NCBI GenBank assembly: GCA_965248545.1
Contig: OZ252110.1
Location: 124,001-188,000 of the forward strand
From: Alteromonas_E sp965248545
Lineage (GTDB): Bacteria; Pseudomonadota; Gammaproteobacteria; Enterobacterales; Alteromonadaceae
Direction: 5' to 3'
Length of the DNA stretch: 64,000 nt
Under the pieces are notes generated by a model. It was not told the origin of the DNA. It made no database searches and saw only the letters and a list, made by a program, of their open reading frames with translations. This document shows positions 35,869 through 44,563 of the stretch, piece by piece. Position numbers and translations under genes: made by a program. The first letter of the stretch is position 1. Each line of letters starts with the position of its first letter.

Positions 35869-36278
35869 GCGGTAGACTCTCTGTTTGCCAACCAAAGCAC
35901 ATAGAGTCCCAGCAAAATATCAATGGCGCCACAAAACTCGGGCCACCAAGCCGGTGCTACGGAGGGCGTGTACAAAACGTGATGTGCAACATCGTATATA
36001 CCATGCGCTACAAAGCCTACAGCTAAAATAATTAGGCTGACACGCCGCTTCGATTGGTATGCCAACCAAGCGCTACCAATGAATAAGGCACCGACTAGCA
36101 TTTCGTTAAGCAGAGCGCCAAAATCATTCGCATAAAGGGCAAAGCACCAATAATAAAGAGGAAAAGTTGCCAACAAAACGGGGTACGCCATATTGTCATT
36201 TTCATAGCCAGTTAACTTGAACCGATGAACGATTAAACAGGCGATTAAAATGCCGACGACTAGAGCGATTATATTCAT
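35853..36278 (-). CDS. DUF6010-like membrane protein
   Basis: 141 residues with four or five hydrophobic helices. VGFVAHGIYDVAHHVLY with conserved His and Asp, followed by WWPEFCGAIDILLGLYVLW, matches DUF6010 as far as I recognise it. Function unknown. It follows the HD-domain gene by nine bases on the same strand. Confidence 0.7.
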   Translation of the reverse strand: MNIIALVVGILIACLIVHRFKLTGYENDNMAYPVLLATFPLYYWCFALYANDFGALLNEMLVGALFIGSAWLAYQSKRRVSLIILAVGFVAHGIYDVAHHVLYTPSVAPAWWPEFCGAIDILLGLYVLWLANRESTASTAL

Positions 36279-36287
36279 ACAGTCTAC

Positions 36288-36881
36288 TTAAGCCGCTCGC
36301 AGCCAACCATTCTGAGTGGCGATATCGATTTGCTCCAATACAAAGGCCCATAGTTTGGGTGCGATATCAGCCAAGTGTTTGTTCCGGTTGATCACTTGCT
36401 GTTTGGTGACGTTATTTTTCGCCCAACTCCCGCCCTCATTGTGCATATTTTGGATTAATGGCAATACTCGATCCATCGCTTTGGCAAATTTCGCATCACT
36501 GGTTTCTGCGGCTTCAAATTCTCGCCAGAGTGATAGGTAATTGTCGCATTGATTGGAAGGGAGTAAACCAAAGATTCGCGCTGCAGCTTGGGCTTCAATG
36601 CCCGCCTGTTGGGCCAAAATTGCAGCGTCATCAAATGCAAATGTATCACCCGCATCAATTTCGACGATGTCATGAATCAATAGCATCAAGGTCACGCGAT
36701 GCAGGTCGATTGGTTTGTCCGCGTACGGGGCCAACACATTCGCCATAAGGGCAACATGCCAACTGTGCTCTGCACTATTTTCATATCGATGATTGTCGGT
36801 TTTAACTATCGCTTTGCGATAAACAGCCTTGAGCCTGTCTATTTCAACCAGGAAATTGAGTTGTTGTGAAAAATCTACCAT
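36288..36881 (-). CDS. HD domain-containing phosphohydrolase (YfbR/HDDC2-like)
   Basis: 197 residues. The HD metal site is visible: His in ENSAEHSWHVALMAN, the HD pair in LLIHDIVEIDAGD, and a later Asp in AKAMDRVLPLIQNM. This arrangement is that of the HDDC2/YfbR group, which hydrolyses deoxynucleoside 5'-monophosphates or related substrates. No signal peptide. Likely co-transcribed with the DUF6010-like gene. Confidence 0.88.
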   Translation of the reverse strand: MVDFSQQLNFLVEIDRLKAVYRKAIVKTDNHRYENSAEHSWHVALMANVLAPYADKPIDLHRVTLMLLIHDIVEIDAGDTFAFDDAAILAQQAGIEAQAAARIFGLLPSNQCDNYLSLWREFEAAETSDAKFAKAMDRVLPLIQNMHNEGGSWAKNNVTKQQVINRNKHLADIAPKLWAFVLEQIDIATQNGWLRAA

Positions 36882-37155
36882 GAACTATCCAAACGTTTTG
36901 AGCAAGACGCGATTCTCGCCGAGATCGGCAATCGGTATCAATGCGTAAGTGCAAAACGAATGTAACGAATTGATACCGCGCACTAACCTTCCTCAATTCA
37001 CAATCCTCAACATCGCTTGCTCCAGCTCATCATAATAGGGGTTCCAAGTTAGACGAGTATGTTGCTTGCCCTCTTCTTGATAACCCCACGCGGCAAACCA
37101 GAGCGATTCATTGGGTTGTGAAAAAAGGTATTTATCCTGTGTTCGGTTACTTAGG

Positions 37156-40044
37156 CTAAATCTGATAGTTAGTGCGTTGATTGGCCCAATATTGAACTTT
37201 GCGGAGCAATTCCGCGGCTTCAAACGGTTTACTGATATAATCGTCCATACCCGCTTCTATGCATAACTCACGATCGCCTTTCATCGCATTAGCCGTTAAT
37301 GCAATGATGGGCAGAGCTTTGGCTTGTTCACCCGCAACGCCGGCGCGAATCTGCCGAGACGCCTCGAATCCATCCATAACCGGCATTTGGCAATCCATTA
37401 GCACCAAGTCAAATTCAGATTCGCTCATTTCAATGACGTCCAGTGCAATCTGCCCATTCCCGGCAATCGTGACTTTATGATCAGCGAGTTGATGCTCGGC
37501 TACCGCTTGATTAATTTCATTGTCTTCAACCAGTAAGATAGAAAGTTTACCCTTGTTGGCGGTCGCTAGGTCCACCTCCCCAGAGAGCGACTCCGGCGCA
37601 GGAGCACTGTCACTGATAATAATGTCTATCGGCAACGTGATGGTAAACTGACTCCCTTGCCCTTTAGCACTATTCACACGAATGTCTCCGCCCATCAGTC
37701 GACATAGCTGCTGAGAAATAGATAGCCCCAAGCCCGTACCGCCAAATTCACGAGTGGTGGATAAGTCCTCTTGAGAAAACTGATCGAAAATCGACTCTAG
37801 TTTCTCTTCTGCAATGCCAATGCCTGAGTCTTTAATCACCACCGTGAGTTGCCCTGCGTCCTCTTTTGTTTCCACTTTAAACACCACGCGGATGCTGCCT
37901 TGTTCGGTAAATTTGAGCGCATTACTCATGAGGTTTTCAATAACTTGGCGGATTCGTGTTGGATCGTTTTTAATCAAGGCATTGTCAGGGACCTGAATTT
38001 TGTCGCCATACGCCAAGCCCTTTGCCGCACACTGTAAGCGGTATGACTCGGAGATCTCGGTGATGAACTCGACGGGATCAAAAAAGATCCGCTCAATCGC
38101 CAGTTTCCCGGCATCAATTTTAGATAGATCTAAGATGTCGTTGATTATGTGCAACAGATTCCGCGTACTGGTGAGTGCCAAATCCACGAACTCATTCTGT
38201 TTATTGTTGAGACGCGAATCTCTCAACAGTTGAAGAACACCATAGATACCATTGATTGGCGTGCGAATTTCATGGCTCATGTTGGCGAGGAAATCGGCCT
38301 TCATGCGCGAAGACTCTTCCGCTTTTAGCTTGGCTTTCTCCAGGTACTGGGCAGTTTGTTCGCGCGCCGTTACGTCCTGTTGGATTCCGATATAGTGCGT
38401 CACAGAGCCGTCATCGTTTTGGATAGGTGTTAACGTGAGCTGATTGTAAAACTCACTGCCGTCCTTGCGGTAATTGAGCAGGGTCACATCGATTGGCTGA
38501 CGATGATTAATTGCCTCTCGGATGGCCACAACATCGTCTTTATTAGTCTCGGGACCTTGTAAGAATCGGCAATTTTTACCAATAAAATCGTCTCTTGAAT
38601 ATCCCGTTAAGGCTACACACGCTTCATTGATATAGATAATGGGCTCGCCTGGTTGGCTAATGTCGGCGATTAAAATTGAGGTACTCGCTCGATCGACAGC
38701 TTGCGTCTTCAGCAACAGCGCAGACTCCAAGCTTCTGCGCAACGTCAGGTCCTCACCGACTAACACCTGACCTGATGTGCGGCCCTGATTGTCCAACAAC
38801 GGTGTTACATACCAATGAATAACTCTGGGTTCTTCGCTATTGGGTTGCTGATAACGACGTTCAGTATTGCTGATACTTTCTGCGTTTTCATTTTTACTCA
38901 GATCATCAAGCAGCTCGAGTAAATCGTAACCACTCAAGTCAACACTTTGCATGAACTGTTCGCAAGCGTCGTTTAATAATATGATCTTGCCGCTGTTATC
39001 CGCCACTACCATAAACTCGAGTAGTGCATTGATCACGTTATTAACCTTGTCGTTCGATAAAGACAGCTCATCAATTTGACTTTTTAAGCCATCAAACGCC
39101 TCTTCAATGTCCTTGAGCTCCTGTATATGCTCGACATGCATATCACGCTTAAGATTTTCTCCGTCGCTAAAACCGCTTTTTATTTGTTCGCTGAAGCGCC
39201 GTAAGGTCACCGATCCCATGCGCGCCGTGAGTTGAGTGCTGAACAAGCTCGCAATAAAGGCTGACAGTAAGGTCAACACGATAAACGGCAGTAAATACAA
39301 CACCGCCGTATACGCTTCGGCAAAGCTTTCAAAGCTATAGTATTCGAGACCATCAATACTGCGCTGCTTGACGAAAAAGCCATCAAGTTCCCCCGGCATT
39401 ATCCGCTGATCAGCATCGAATGCAGTACCGCTGGTACTCAAAAGTACAATCCCGGCAGGGTCGGTGATCAATTGACTAGCACTTTGTCCCTGGTATTCAA
39501 CCAACCGTGCCAACGAAGACGAGTAGAAGACAATGGCACCCTCAACGAAGTCCTGTGAGAAATAGACAGGGACAGCAATGAGTACGCCGTATGATGCAAT
39601 ATCAATAACATCTTCACCCTGTTGCAACACGCGTTGCTGCCATTGGTAAGACGGTAGCACCTTCTCCAACGGTTCGATGTTTTTACTGGCGATAACGTTC
39701 GCCTCGAAATCAAAAAACGCGATAGCGGCAGATTCATCATTGTTGATTTGCAAAGACTGGAAAAACAACGGCAAGTAATATTGTTGCTGCTCAGGTTCAA
39801 CCAAGCTGTTCACGACAAAGTCATTGCTGGCGAGATTTTTAAGTTGCGACACCGTCTCGGCAATGCTTGATTCAACCGCCGCGTTTATCGCGTCGATATT
39901 TTGTTGGTGGCGCAATTCGATTTGTGGCCTGGAATAGAAGAAAAACAATGCAACCAAGACCACTGATAACAACACCAAGATCGTGACCTGTCCAGGAAGG
40001 GCTTTTCTTAATAGGAATTGTTTTAAACTGTAACGCTTACTCAT
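37156..40044 (-). CDS. Hybrid histidine kinase with periplasmic sensor, LOV domain and receiver
   Basis: 962 residues, inner membrane. In order: helix about 20-38; periplasmic Cache-like sensor about 40-240; helix about 245-268; a HAMP-like/coiled region; a PAS about 330-440; a LOV-type PAS about 450-560; kinase core with His591 in MSHEIRTPING, N-box ENLMSNALKF, G1 DSGIGI and G2 GGTGLGLS; receiver with Asp884 in LMDCQMPVMDG. The LOV signature GKNCRFLQG has the photo-active Cys492, and LLNYRKDG, FYNQL and GIQQDV carry the flavin-contact Asn, Asn and Gln. It starts inside the end of the binding-protein gene (8-base overlap), so both sense one stimulus set. Confidence 0.9.
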   Translation of the reverse strand: MSKRYSLKQFLLRKALPGQVTILVLLSVVLVALFFFYSRPQIELRHQQNIDAINAAVESSIAETVSQLKNLASNDFVVNSLVEPEQQQYYLPLFFQSLQINNDESAAIAFFDFEANVIASKNIEPLEKVLPSYQWQQRVLQQGEDVIDIASYGVLIAVPVYFSQDFVEGAIVFYSSSLARLVEYQGQSASQLITDPAGIVLLSTSGTAFDADQRIMPGELDGFFVKQRSIDGLEYYSFESFAEAYTAVLYLLPFIVLTLLSAFIASLFSTQLTARMGSVTLRRFSEQIKSGFSDGENLKRDMHVEHIQELKDIEEAFDGLKSQIDELSLSNDKVNNVINALLEFMVVADNSGKIILLNDACEQFMQSVDLSGYDLLELLDDLSKNENAESISNTERRYQQPNSEEPRVIHWYVTPLLDNQGRTSGQVLVGEDLTLRRSLESALLLKTQAVDRASTSILIADISQPGEPIIYINEACVALTGYSRDDFIGKNCRFLQGPETNKDDVVAIREAINHRQPIDVTLLNYRKDGSEFYNQLTLTPIQNDDGSVTHYIGIQQDVTAREQTAQYLEKAKLKAEESSRMKADFLANMSHEIRTPINGIYGVLQLLRDSRLNNKQNEFVDLALTSTRNLLHIINDILDLSKIDAGKLAIERIFFDPVEFITEISESYRLQCAAKGLAYGDKIQVPDNALIKNDPTRIRQVIENLMSNALKFTEQGSIRVVFKVETKEDAGQLTVVIKDSGIGIAEEKLESIFDQFSQEDLSTTREFGGTGLGLSISQQLCRLMGGDIRVNSAKGQGSQFTITLPIDIIISDSAPAPESLSGEVDLATANKGKLSILLVEDNEINQAVAEHQLADHKVTIAGNGQIALDVIEMSESEFDLVLMDCQMPVMDGFEASRQIRAGVAGEQAKALPIIALTANAMKGDRELCIEAGMDDYISKPFEAAELLRKVQYWANQRTNYQI

Positions 40045-41239
40045 CTGCGGTCGTTCTTGGCACTAAAAATCCGTTTTCATCATACCGAGTTAAAATATAG
40101 TCCTCGGCCCATAATGCGTCTTGGCTCTCTGCAAAGGGTGACGTGTAGTGTTTAACCAAGCCTGCATATTCCTTTAATTCGGTCAGTGCTTGTCGGACTT
40201 TATCCGACTCTATCGAGCCCGCCTGTCGCATCGCAATTGCCAACATATGCACGAGGTCGTATGCGTGCGCTAAACCTACCTGTCCGGCAATACTGCTCTG
40301 TGTCGCATCAGCATCAAACTGCTCTTGATAGGCGGCAAGCACCCTGCTAGCTTTACTTTGGTCAATAGTGGGGAGTGAAAAATGAAAGGTTTGCAGCACA
40401 CTCAAATCCAGAGAGTTCAAGCGTTGCAGTCCAATAAGATTGACAAAACTCCCCCCAGCAATGCCCCAATGCGAGACGACCGGCAGTACTGCCGTTTCGT
40501 TGTTGTCTAATAACGCACCAAGTGCGACGGCTCCCTCTGGCGCATTTGACACCAGCACTACTGCTTGGGCCCCTGAAGCCGCAATTTGTTTTATCTCGTC
40601 GGAGAATGACGTTTGTCGCCAGTTAATCCAAGCAATATGCGCCACGTCAATGCCAAGAGTTTGGGCGACCTTGCCCATCGAAGCCTGATTGGAGCGCCCC
40701 CAGCCTGTGCGCTCAAGAATCAATGCAACTCGCTTTAGACCACGCCGATGAACAGCGCCCAACAATACACTGGCCGCCTCCGAATCTCTGACTGAAGAGC
40801 GAAACACGAAGTTAGGTGAATAACCATTGTCGATAATGGGTGTTCCCGCAGCCCATGGCACGAGAAAAAGTAACTGATTCGTATGAATGAATGCTAATTC
40901 ATTTAATACCACGGGTGTGTGGACACCACCCAAAACCGCGGTGAGGTTAGAGATTTGTTTAAATGCTTGAAGATTACGGATGCCCCGAGCTGGATTACCT
41001 CGATGGTCTTTGACCACTAGCTCTAAGGGACGATTGAAAACGCCGCCATCGGCGTTAATTTCATCCACCGCTATCTTCGCACCGCGATAAATAGCGTTAC
41101 CGCCCTCTGCCGCGACAGATGACATGTCCGCGTCAATACCGATAACAATTGCATCGTTGGCAAAGCTCTTGGCGAACGTCATTAACCACAGCAACACGGT
41201 CGTTACGGTTAGCCTTAGAAATGTCTTTGGTTTAATCAC
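40037..41239 (-). CDS. Periplasmic Leu/Ile/Val-binding-like protein (ABC-type, receptor family)
   Basis: 400 residues with a signal peptide (hydrophobic segment VTTVLLWLMTFAKSFAND) and a type I periplasmic-binding fold: IGIDADMSSVAAEGGNAIYRG, then AVDEINADGGVFNRPLELVVKD (parts AVDEINADGG and RPLELVVKD), RNLQAF and VLGGVHTP. The start is GTG at 41239. No permease or ATPase genes lie near; instead the gene overlaps a hybrid sensor kinase, so the protein probably presents a ligand to the kinase's periplasmic domain (inference). Confidence 0.88.
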   Translation of the reverse strand: MIKPKTFLRLTVTTVLLWLMTFAKSFANDAIVIGIDADMSSVAAEGGNAIYRGAKIAVDEINADGGVFNRPLELVVKDHRGNPARGIRNLQAFKQISNLTAVLGGVHTPVVLNELAFIHTNQLLFLVPWAAGTPIIDNGYSPNFVFRSSVRDSEAASVLLGAVHRRGLKRVALILERTGWGRSNQASMGKVAQTLGIDVAHIAWINWRQTSFSDEIKQIAASGAQAVVLVSNAPEGAVALGALLDNNETAVLPVVSHWGIAGGSFVNLIGLQRLNSLDLSVLQTFHFSLPTIDQSKASRVLAAYQEQFDADATQSSIAGQVGLAHAYDLVHMLAIAMRQAGSIESDKVRQALTELKEYAGLVKHYTSPFAESQDALWAEDYILTRYDENGFLVPRTTADE

Positions 41240-41363
41240 TGACGCAGCGTATCCTTAATCCATCATCGGAGCAGTCTCTCGTGTCAGTGTAGACGAATAA
41301 AACCCTGTTTGCGTTGCTATTTTTTGAGTATTACAGCCGTTAAACAGGCTAACCTATACAACC

Positions 41364-41741
41364 CTAATCCGCAAAGCTGCATTCAGGCTGCTGCATTGAT
41401 TCAAGCGCCTCACGAATCCGATTGTTATACCAGTTAGCATATAGCGTGGCGACAGCGCCATAAGTCTGGAATTCGTAACTGCCGTAAGCAAGGTGCTGAT
41501 TTGAATAAACTCTATACCCATGCGTTTCCACCCAACATTCTGGAATCGTTTTGGTCATATTCAGCTGATGGTTGTGCACCATGATGAAACGAAAGTCTCT
41601 TGCTTCTATAGCGCGCTCAGCATCAGTTTCAGGATTGGCTGCTAGGAGCGATACAAGGTCAGGATCTATTTCCGCTATTTTAGGCTGACACGCGATCAGG
41701 GATAACAGCGCGATGAATACAAACGCTAAGTGTTTAAACAT
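41364..41741 (-). CDS. Hypothetical lipoprotein
   Basis: 125 residues with a lipoprotein signal: MFKHLAFVFIALLSLIAC, lipobox LIAC, Cys18 as the lipidation site. The mature part has two further Cys (PECWVETHG and PECSFAD) that could form a disulfide. No family recognised. Divergent from lepB. Probably attached to the inner leaflet of the outer membrane. Confidence 0.75.
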   Translation of the reverse strand: MFKHLAFVFIALLSLIACQPKIAEIDPDLVSLLAANPETDAERAIEARDFRFIMVHNHQLNMTKTIPECWVETHGYRVYSNQHLAYGSYEFQTYGAVATLYANWYNNRIREALESMQQPECSFAD

Positions 41742-41858
41742 ACATATGAGTCCTCTGGACGCATCAATTGCAACACTCTTTTACAGATTAGGTCAGCCTT
41801 TTTCGATGCATCGGGTTAAACTGTCCAAAGCGATATGGGGTCAACACAAGGAAATACT

Positions 41859-42494
41859 ATGTCCTCAATGAGAAAACTACTGAAAGAAAACGTCGGCTTT
41901 ATCGCGTTCCTAGTCCTGTTGTTTGCTTGTAGAAGCAGTATTGCCGATTGGTACCATGTGCCAACTGGCTCTATGTTGCCCACCATTGTAATTGGCGATC
42001 GGGTACTGGTTGATAAAATGGCGTACCGATTAGACGTTCCCTTCTCGGACATCGTTATTATGCAGCGCGATACACCTAAACGCGGTGACATTGTGACATT
42101 CGAATCGGAAAAAGCGGACAATCGCCTGATTAAACGTGTGATTGGTGTTCCAGGCGATCGGGTTGCGATGAAAAACAACCAACTGTTTCTCAATGGCAGC
42201 GCGATTGAATATGTTGAACAAGAAGACCAATTAATTGAACAACTTAATGAGCATCCTCATGCCGTCATGTTTACCGGTAATAATAGTGAACTGAATTCCT
42301 TTACGTATGTAGAGGTACCAGACGGACACTACCTCGTATTAGGCGATAACCGGAATCAAAGTGCCGATTCGCGCGTTTATGGTTTCATTCCTGTCACGGA
42401 GATAACCGGTAAAGCCACGCACGTAATCACATCCTTAGACAAAGAAAATTATTATCTACCGCGCAGTGATCGCTGGTTGGAGCCTTTAATTTAA
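41859..42494 (+). CDS. lepB: Signal peptidase I (LepB)
   Basis: 211 residues from the ATG at 41859 (AAGGAAA upstream; the frame opens at 41835). One N-terminal membrane helix (about 12-25), then the catalytic Ser38 in VPTGSMLPTI and Lys92 in RLIKRVIGVPGDRV, and the conserved GDNRNQSADSRVYGFIP. Shorter than E. coli LepB (324), with one helix only, so it is a compact type of family S26A and may be a second enzyme of the cell; the usual lepA-lepB-rnc neighbours are absent. Confidence 0.88.
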   Translation: MSSMRKLLKENVGFIAFLVLLFACRSSIADWYHVPTGSMLPTIVIGDRVLVDKMAYRLDVPFSDIVIMQRDTPKRGDIVTFESEKADNRLIKRVIGVPGDRVAMKNNQLFLNGSAIEYVEQEDQLIEQLNEHPHAVMFTGNNSELNSFTYVEVPDGHYLVLGDNRNQSADSRVYGFIPVTEITGKATHVITSLDKENYYLPRSDRWLEPLI

Positions 42495-42742
42495 GTTGAA
42501 ATTATGCACGGGCGACGCTGTCCGTGCGCTGTTGAATGTCAACTAAGCACTATCCCGAAAACCATACTCCGTGATCACTCTCTGCCCACAAAAGAAGCAT
42601 AACTTATTGAAATTAATATATTTCACGCTATAGTCAACGATAACATTCATACCTTTCAATAGGTCTACATTCTGTTTCGCTAGCATAAATTCTGTATGAT
42701 TATTGAGCATCATCAATGACGATGAGCACAAAAGGAGAATTT

Positions 42743-42943
42743 ATGAAAACGAATAACAAAGTAATGCTATTAGCTGCTTTAGCTGTTGTAGCGGGTGTGT
42801 CTCACGCTGCGGTAACCAAACCTCAGTCCGGTTTAAACAAGGATTCTAAGGAGTTTGTGGACGTTTGTAAGCTTTTCCCCGAAACGTGTAGCGAAGGGAC
42901 CGATGGTATGGGGAACGGCGGAGGCAAAGAGCCACCTAAGTAA
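42743..42943 (+). CDS. Small secreted peptide, unknown function
   Basis: 66 residues from the ATG at 42743 (AAAGGAG ribosome site); the longer frame from 42716 lacks one. A signal peptide (MKTNNKVMLLAALAVVAGVSHA) precedes a short mature part of about 44 residues with VCKLFPETCSEG, two Cys six apart, and a Gly-rich tail MGNGGGKEPP. No family recognised. Three bases before the next gene, so translation is likely coupled. It may be an exported peptide (signal or toxin-like), or a short periplasmic protein. Confidence 0.65.
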   Translation: MKTNNKVMLLAALAVVAGVSHAAVTKPQSGLNKDSKEFVDVCKLFPETCSEGTDGMGNGGGKEPPK

Positions 42944-42946
42944 AGA

Positions 42947-43453
42947 ATGAGTTTGGATAGCATACAAGACTTTATTCAACAATTTGGCCTCTACATGCAA
43001 GTCATGGCGGTTTTGGCCTACATTATGAATTTCCGACGCATTGATACCTTCGTGTATCTATGCGTCGGTATCTTATTGATAACCCCCATTCAATACGTTT
43101 ACGAACTGCATCTGCTAGAGCTCGCTATACAGCCCGAAAACCAAGCATTGGTGCGAAACATTTGGTACATCGGATTTGCGATATCCGACATGGTGCTCGT
43201 TGCAATCGTTGCCTTGGTCGCCCGAGCACAAAAGCTCAAATTTGACTTCGCGTCAAAGATTCTCGCATTTAGCTTTATCAGTATGGCGTGGATTCAACTC
43301 GTGCGTTATGTTGATCGTATAATGATTGAAACAGATGTATTAGGTCAGTTTTACAGTACTTCAATTCCAACAATAAACATTATGGTGACCATTGTTATTG
43401 TGGTCTTCACCTTGGTTATGATCGCCGCTGATGGTAGTCGAACGAGGTTTTAA
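42947..43453 (+). CDS. Hypothetical membrane protein
   Basis: 168 residues with four or five hydrophobic segments (about 15-30, 36-52, 72-97, 106-124 and 140-160). Not recognised. Its ATG follows the stop of the small secreted peptide by three bases and has a poor ribosome site of its own (GTAAAGA), consistent with coupling. The two genes form an isolated pair between lepB and hsp20. The pairing suggests the membrane protein handles or senses the peptide (inference). Confidence 0.65.
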   Translation: MSLDSIQDFIQQFGLYMQVMAVLAYIMNFRRIDTFVYLCVGILLITPIQYVYELHLLELAIQPENQALVRNIWYIGFAISDMVLVAIVALVARAQKLKFDFASKILAFSFISMAWIQLVRYVDRIMIETDVLGQFYSTSIPTINIMVTIVIVVFTLVMIAADGSRTRF

Positions 43454-43517
43454 CGTTAAATTACGATAATAAAAGTTCAATAATTTCAATGCTTTAAAAA
43501 TTTTTTGAGATTTTTTT

Positions 43518-43546
43518 CTTGAAAAAGAATAACTGAATCTTATCTC
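43518..43546 (+). promoter_or_regulatory. Possible sigma-32 promoter of the hsp20 gene
   Basis: CTTGAAAA (43518-43525) is a perfect heat-shock -35 element. The -10 region after a 14-base spacer (around TTATCTCT) is a weak match to CCCCATTT. It lies 115-120 bases before the start codon. Only the -35 is convincing. Confidence 0.45.
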
Positions 43547-43559
43547 TTAATTGTCGATG

Positions 43560-43634
43560 CTCAAAGGAGGTCGACATAACCGCCGCCGACTATCGGGGCA
43601 CTTAATTAAAACCATATTGCTTAATAAAAGGATA
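43560..43634 (+). promoter_or_regulatory. Possible ROSE-like RNA thermometer before hsp20
   Basis: The leader ends with TTGCTT (43617-43622) facing AAAGGA (43627-43632), the ribosome site, across a 4-base loop. The TTGCT element opposite AGGA is the hallmark of ROSE thermometers that keep small heat-shock genes silent at low temperature. A further short CCGA/TCGG hairpin lies at about 43587-43597. The fold was judged by eye only. Confidence 0.5.
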
Positions 43635-43639
43635 TGACT

Positions 43640-44077
43640 ATGCGTACTATCGATCTATCTCCACTTTACCGTTCATTTATTGGTTCAGACCACTTAGCAT
43701 CTCTCGTTGATGCTGCAAGCAGAGCGGAAAAACAAAGCACTTACCCTCCATACAACATCGAACTAGTAGGCGATGATAAATATCGCATTACCATGGCCGT
43801 TGCCGGTTTCAGCAAAGACGATGTCAGTATCGAGGTACAAGAGAATTCACTTAAAATCAGTGGCACCAAAGAAAGCAAAGATGAAGAGCGAAAATTCCTT
43901 CACAAAGGTATCTCTGAGCGAAACTTTGAGCGCAAATTCCAACTCGGCGATCACGTCAAAGTGTTGGCCGCTGATTTAGAAAACGGATTACTGCATATTG
44001 ACCTAGAGCGGGTAATTCCGGAAGCGAAAAAGCCGCGTAAAATAGAAATTGGCAGTAAGCTGATCGAAAACCAATAA
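43640..44077 (+). CDS. ibpA: Small heat-shock protein IbpA/Hsp20
   Basis: 145 residues. Holdase chaperone that binds unfolding proteins in the cytoplasm. The start MRTIDLSPLYRSFIG aligns with E. coli IbpA, which decides for the ATG at 43640 (AAAGGA seven bases upstream) over the ATG at 43634. The alpha-crystallin domain runs about 35-125 with YRITMAVAGFSKDDVSIEV and the conserved LHIDL. Expected control by sigma-32 and by the leader RNA. Confidence 0.93.
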   Translation: MRTIDLSPLYRSFIGSDHLASLVDAASRAEKQSTYPPYNIELVGDDKYRITMAVAGFSKDDVSIEVQENSLKISGTKESKDEERKFLHKGISERNFERKFQLGDHVKVLAADLENGLLHIDLERVIPEAKKPRKIEIGSKLIENQ

Positions 44078-44109
44078 ATCAGCTATTAAATCGTTTCCCT
44101 GTCTAAAGT

Positions 44110-44134
44110 AAAACGGCGCCGATGGCGCCGTTTT
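44110..44134. terminator. Bidirectional terminator between hsp20 and the MAPEG gene
   Basis: An 11-bp stem (AAAACGGCGCC with GGCGCCGTTTT) and a 3-base loop; T-rich on both strands. It starts 33 bases after the hsp20 stop and 25 bases before the end of the convergent MAPEG gene. Confidence 0.9.
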
Positions 44135-44158
44135 GCATACATGCGAAAAACAATTCCG

Positions 44159-44557
44159 CTATAAATACAGCCAAAATATATTTGCGATACTCAAGATTAG
44201 GATCGCAGCAAAAGTCGAAAGCATACCAACAACTCTTTGCCAACTTGCGCCGATGTGATGGCGTAAGCCGTACGCATGAGTCAAGCGGCCAAACAACAAT
44301 AACGTGCACGCGACATGCACAATCAGCGTGTAACTCGTATTCAATTCCAAACACAATGCCAATATCAATGTCAGCGGAACATACTCAGAAAAATTAGCAT
44401 GCACACGCGACATTCTTTGTAATGCTGCATCACCGCCATCGCCTAAACTGACCTTAGCAGCACGTCGAGCGCCGATCACCAAAAACGATAAATACAAATA
44501 ACAAATCGCCAATAGTGCGGCGTAAAAACCGGTGATCTCAACTGCTGCCTGGTGCAT
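44159..44557 (-). CDS. MAPEG family membrane protein
   Basis: 132 residues with four predicted helices. RMSRVHANFSEYVPLTLIL and LLLFGRLTHAYGL are the MAPEG signatures (glutathione- and eicosanoid-related enzymes in eukaryotes). Bacterial members may be glutathione-dependent; the reaction is not known. Follows adk by six bases on the same strand. Confidence 0.9.
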   Translation of the reverse strand: MHQAAVEITGFYAALLAICYLYLSFLVIGARRAAKVSLGDGGDAALQRMSRVHANFSEYVPLTLILALCLELNTSYTLIVHVACTLLLFGRLTHAYGLRHHIGASWQRVVGMLSTFAAILILSIANIFWLYL

Positions 44558-44563
44558 GGGAAT

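Noticed and set aside
41859..42494. LepB as the cell's only signal peptidase
   Set aside because: The usual lepA/rnc/era neighbours are missing and the protein is short, so I do not claim it is the housekeeping copy.
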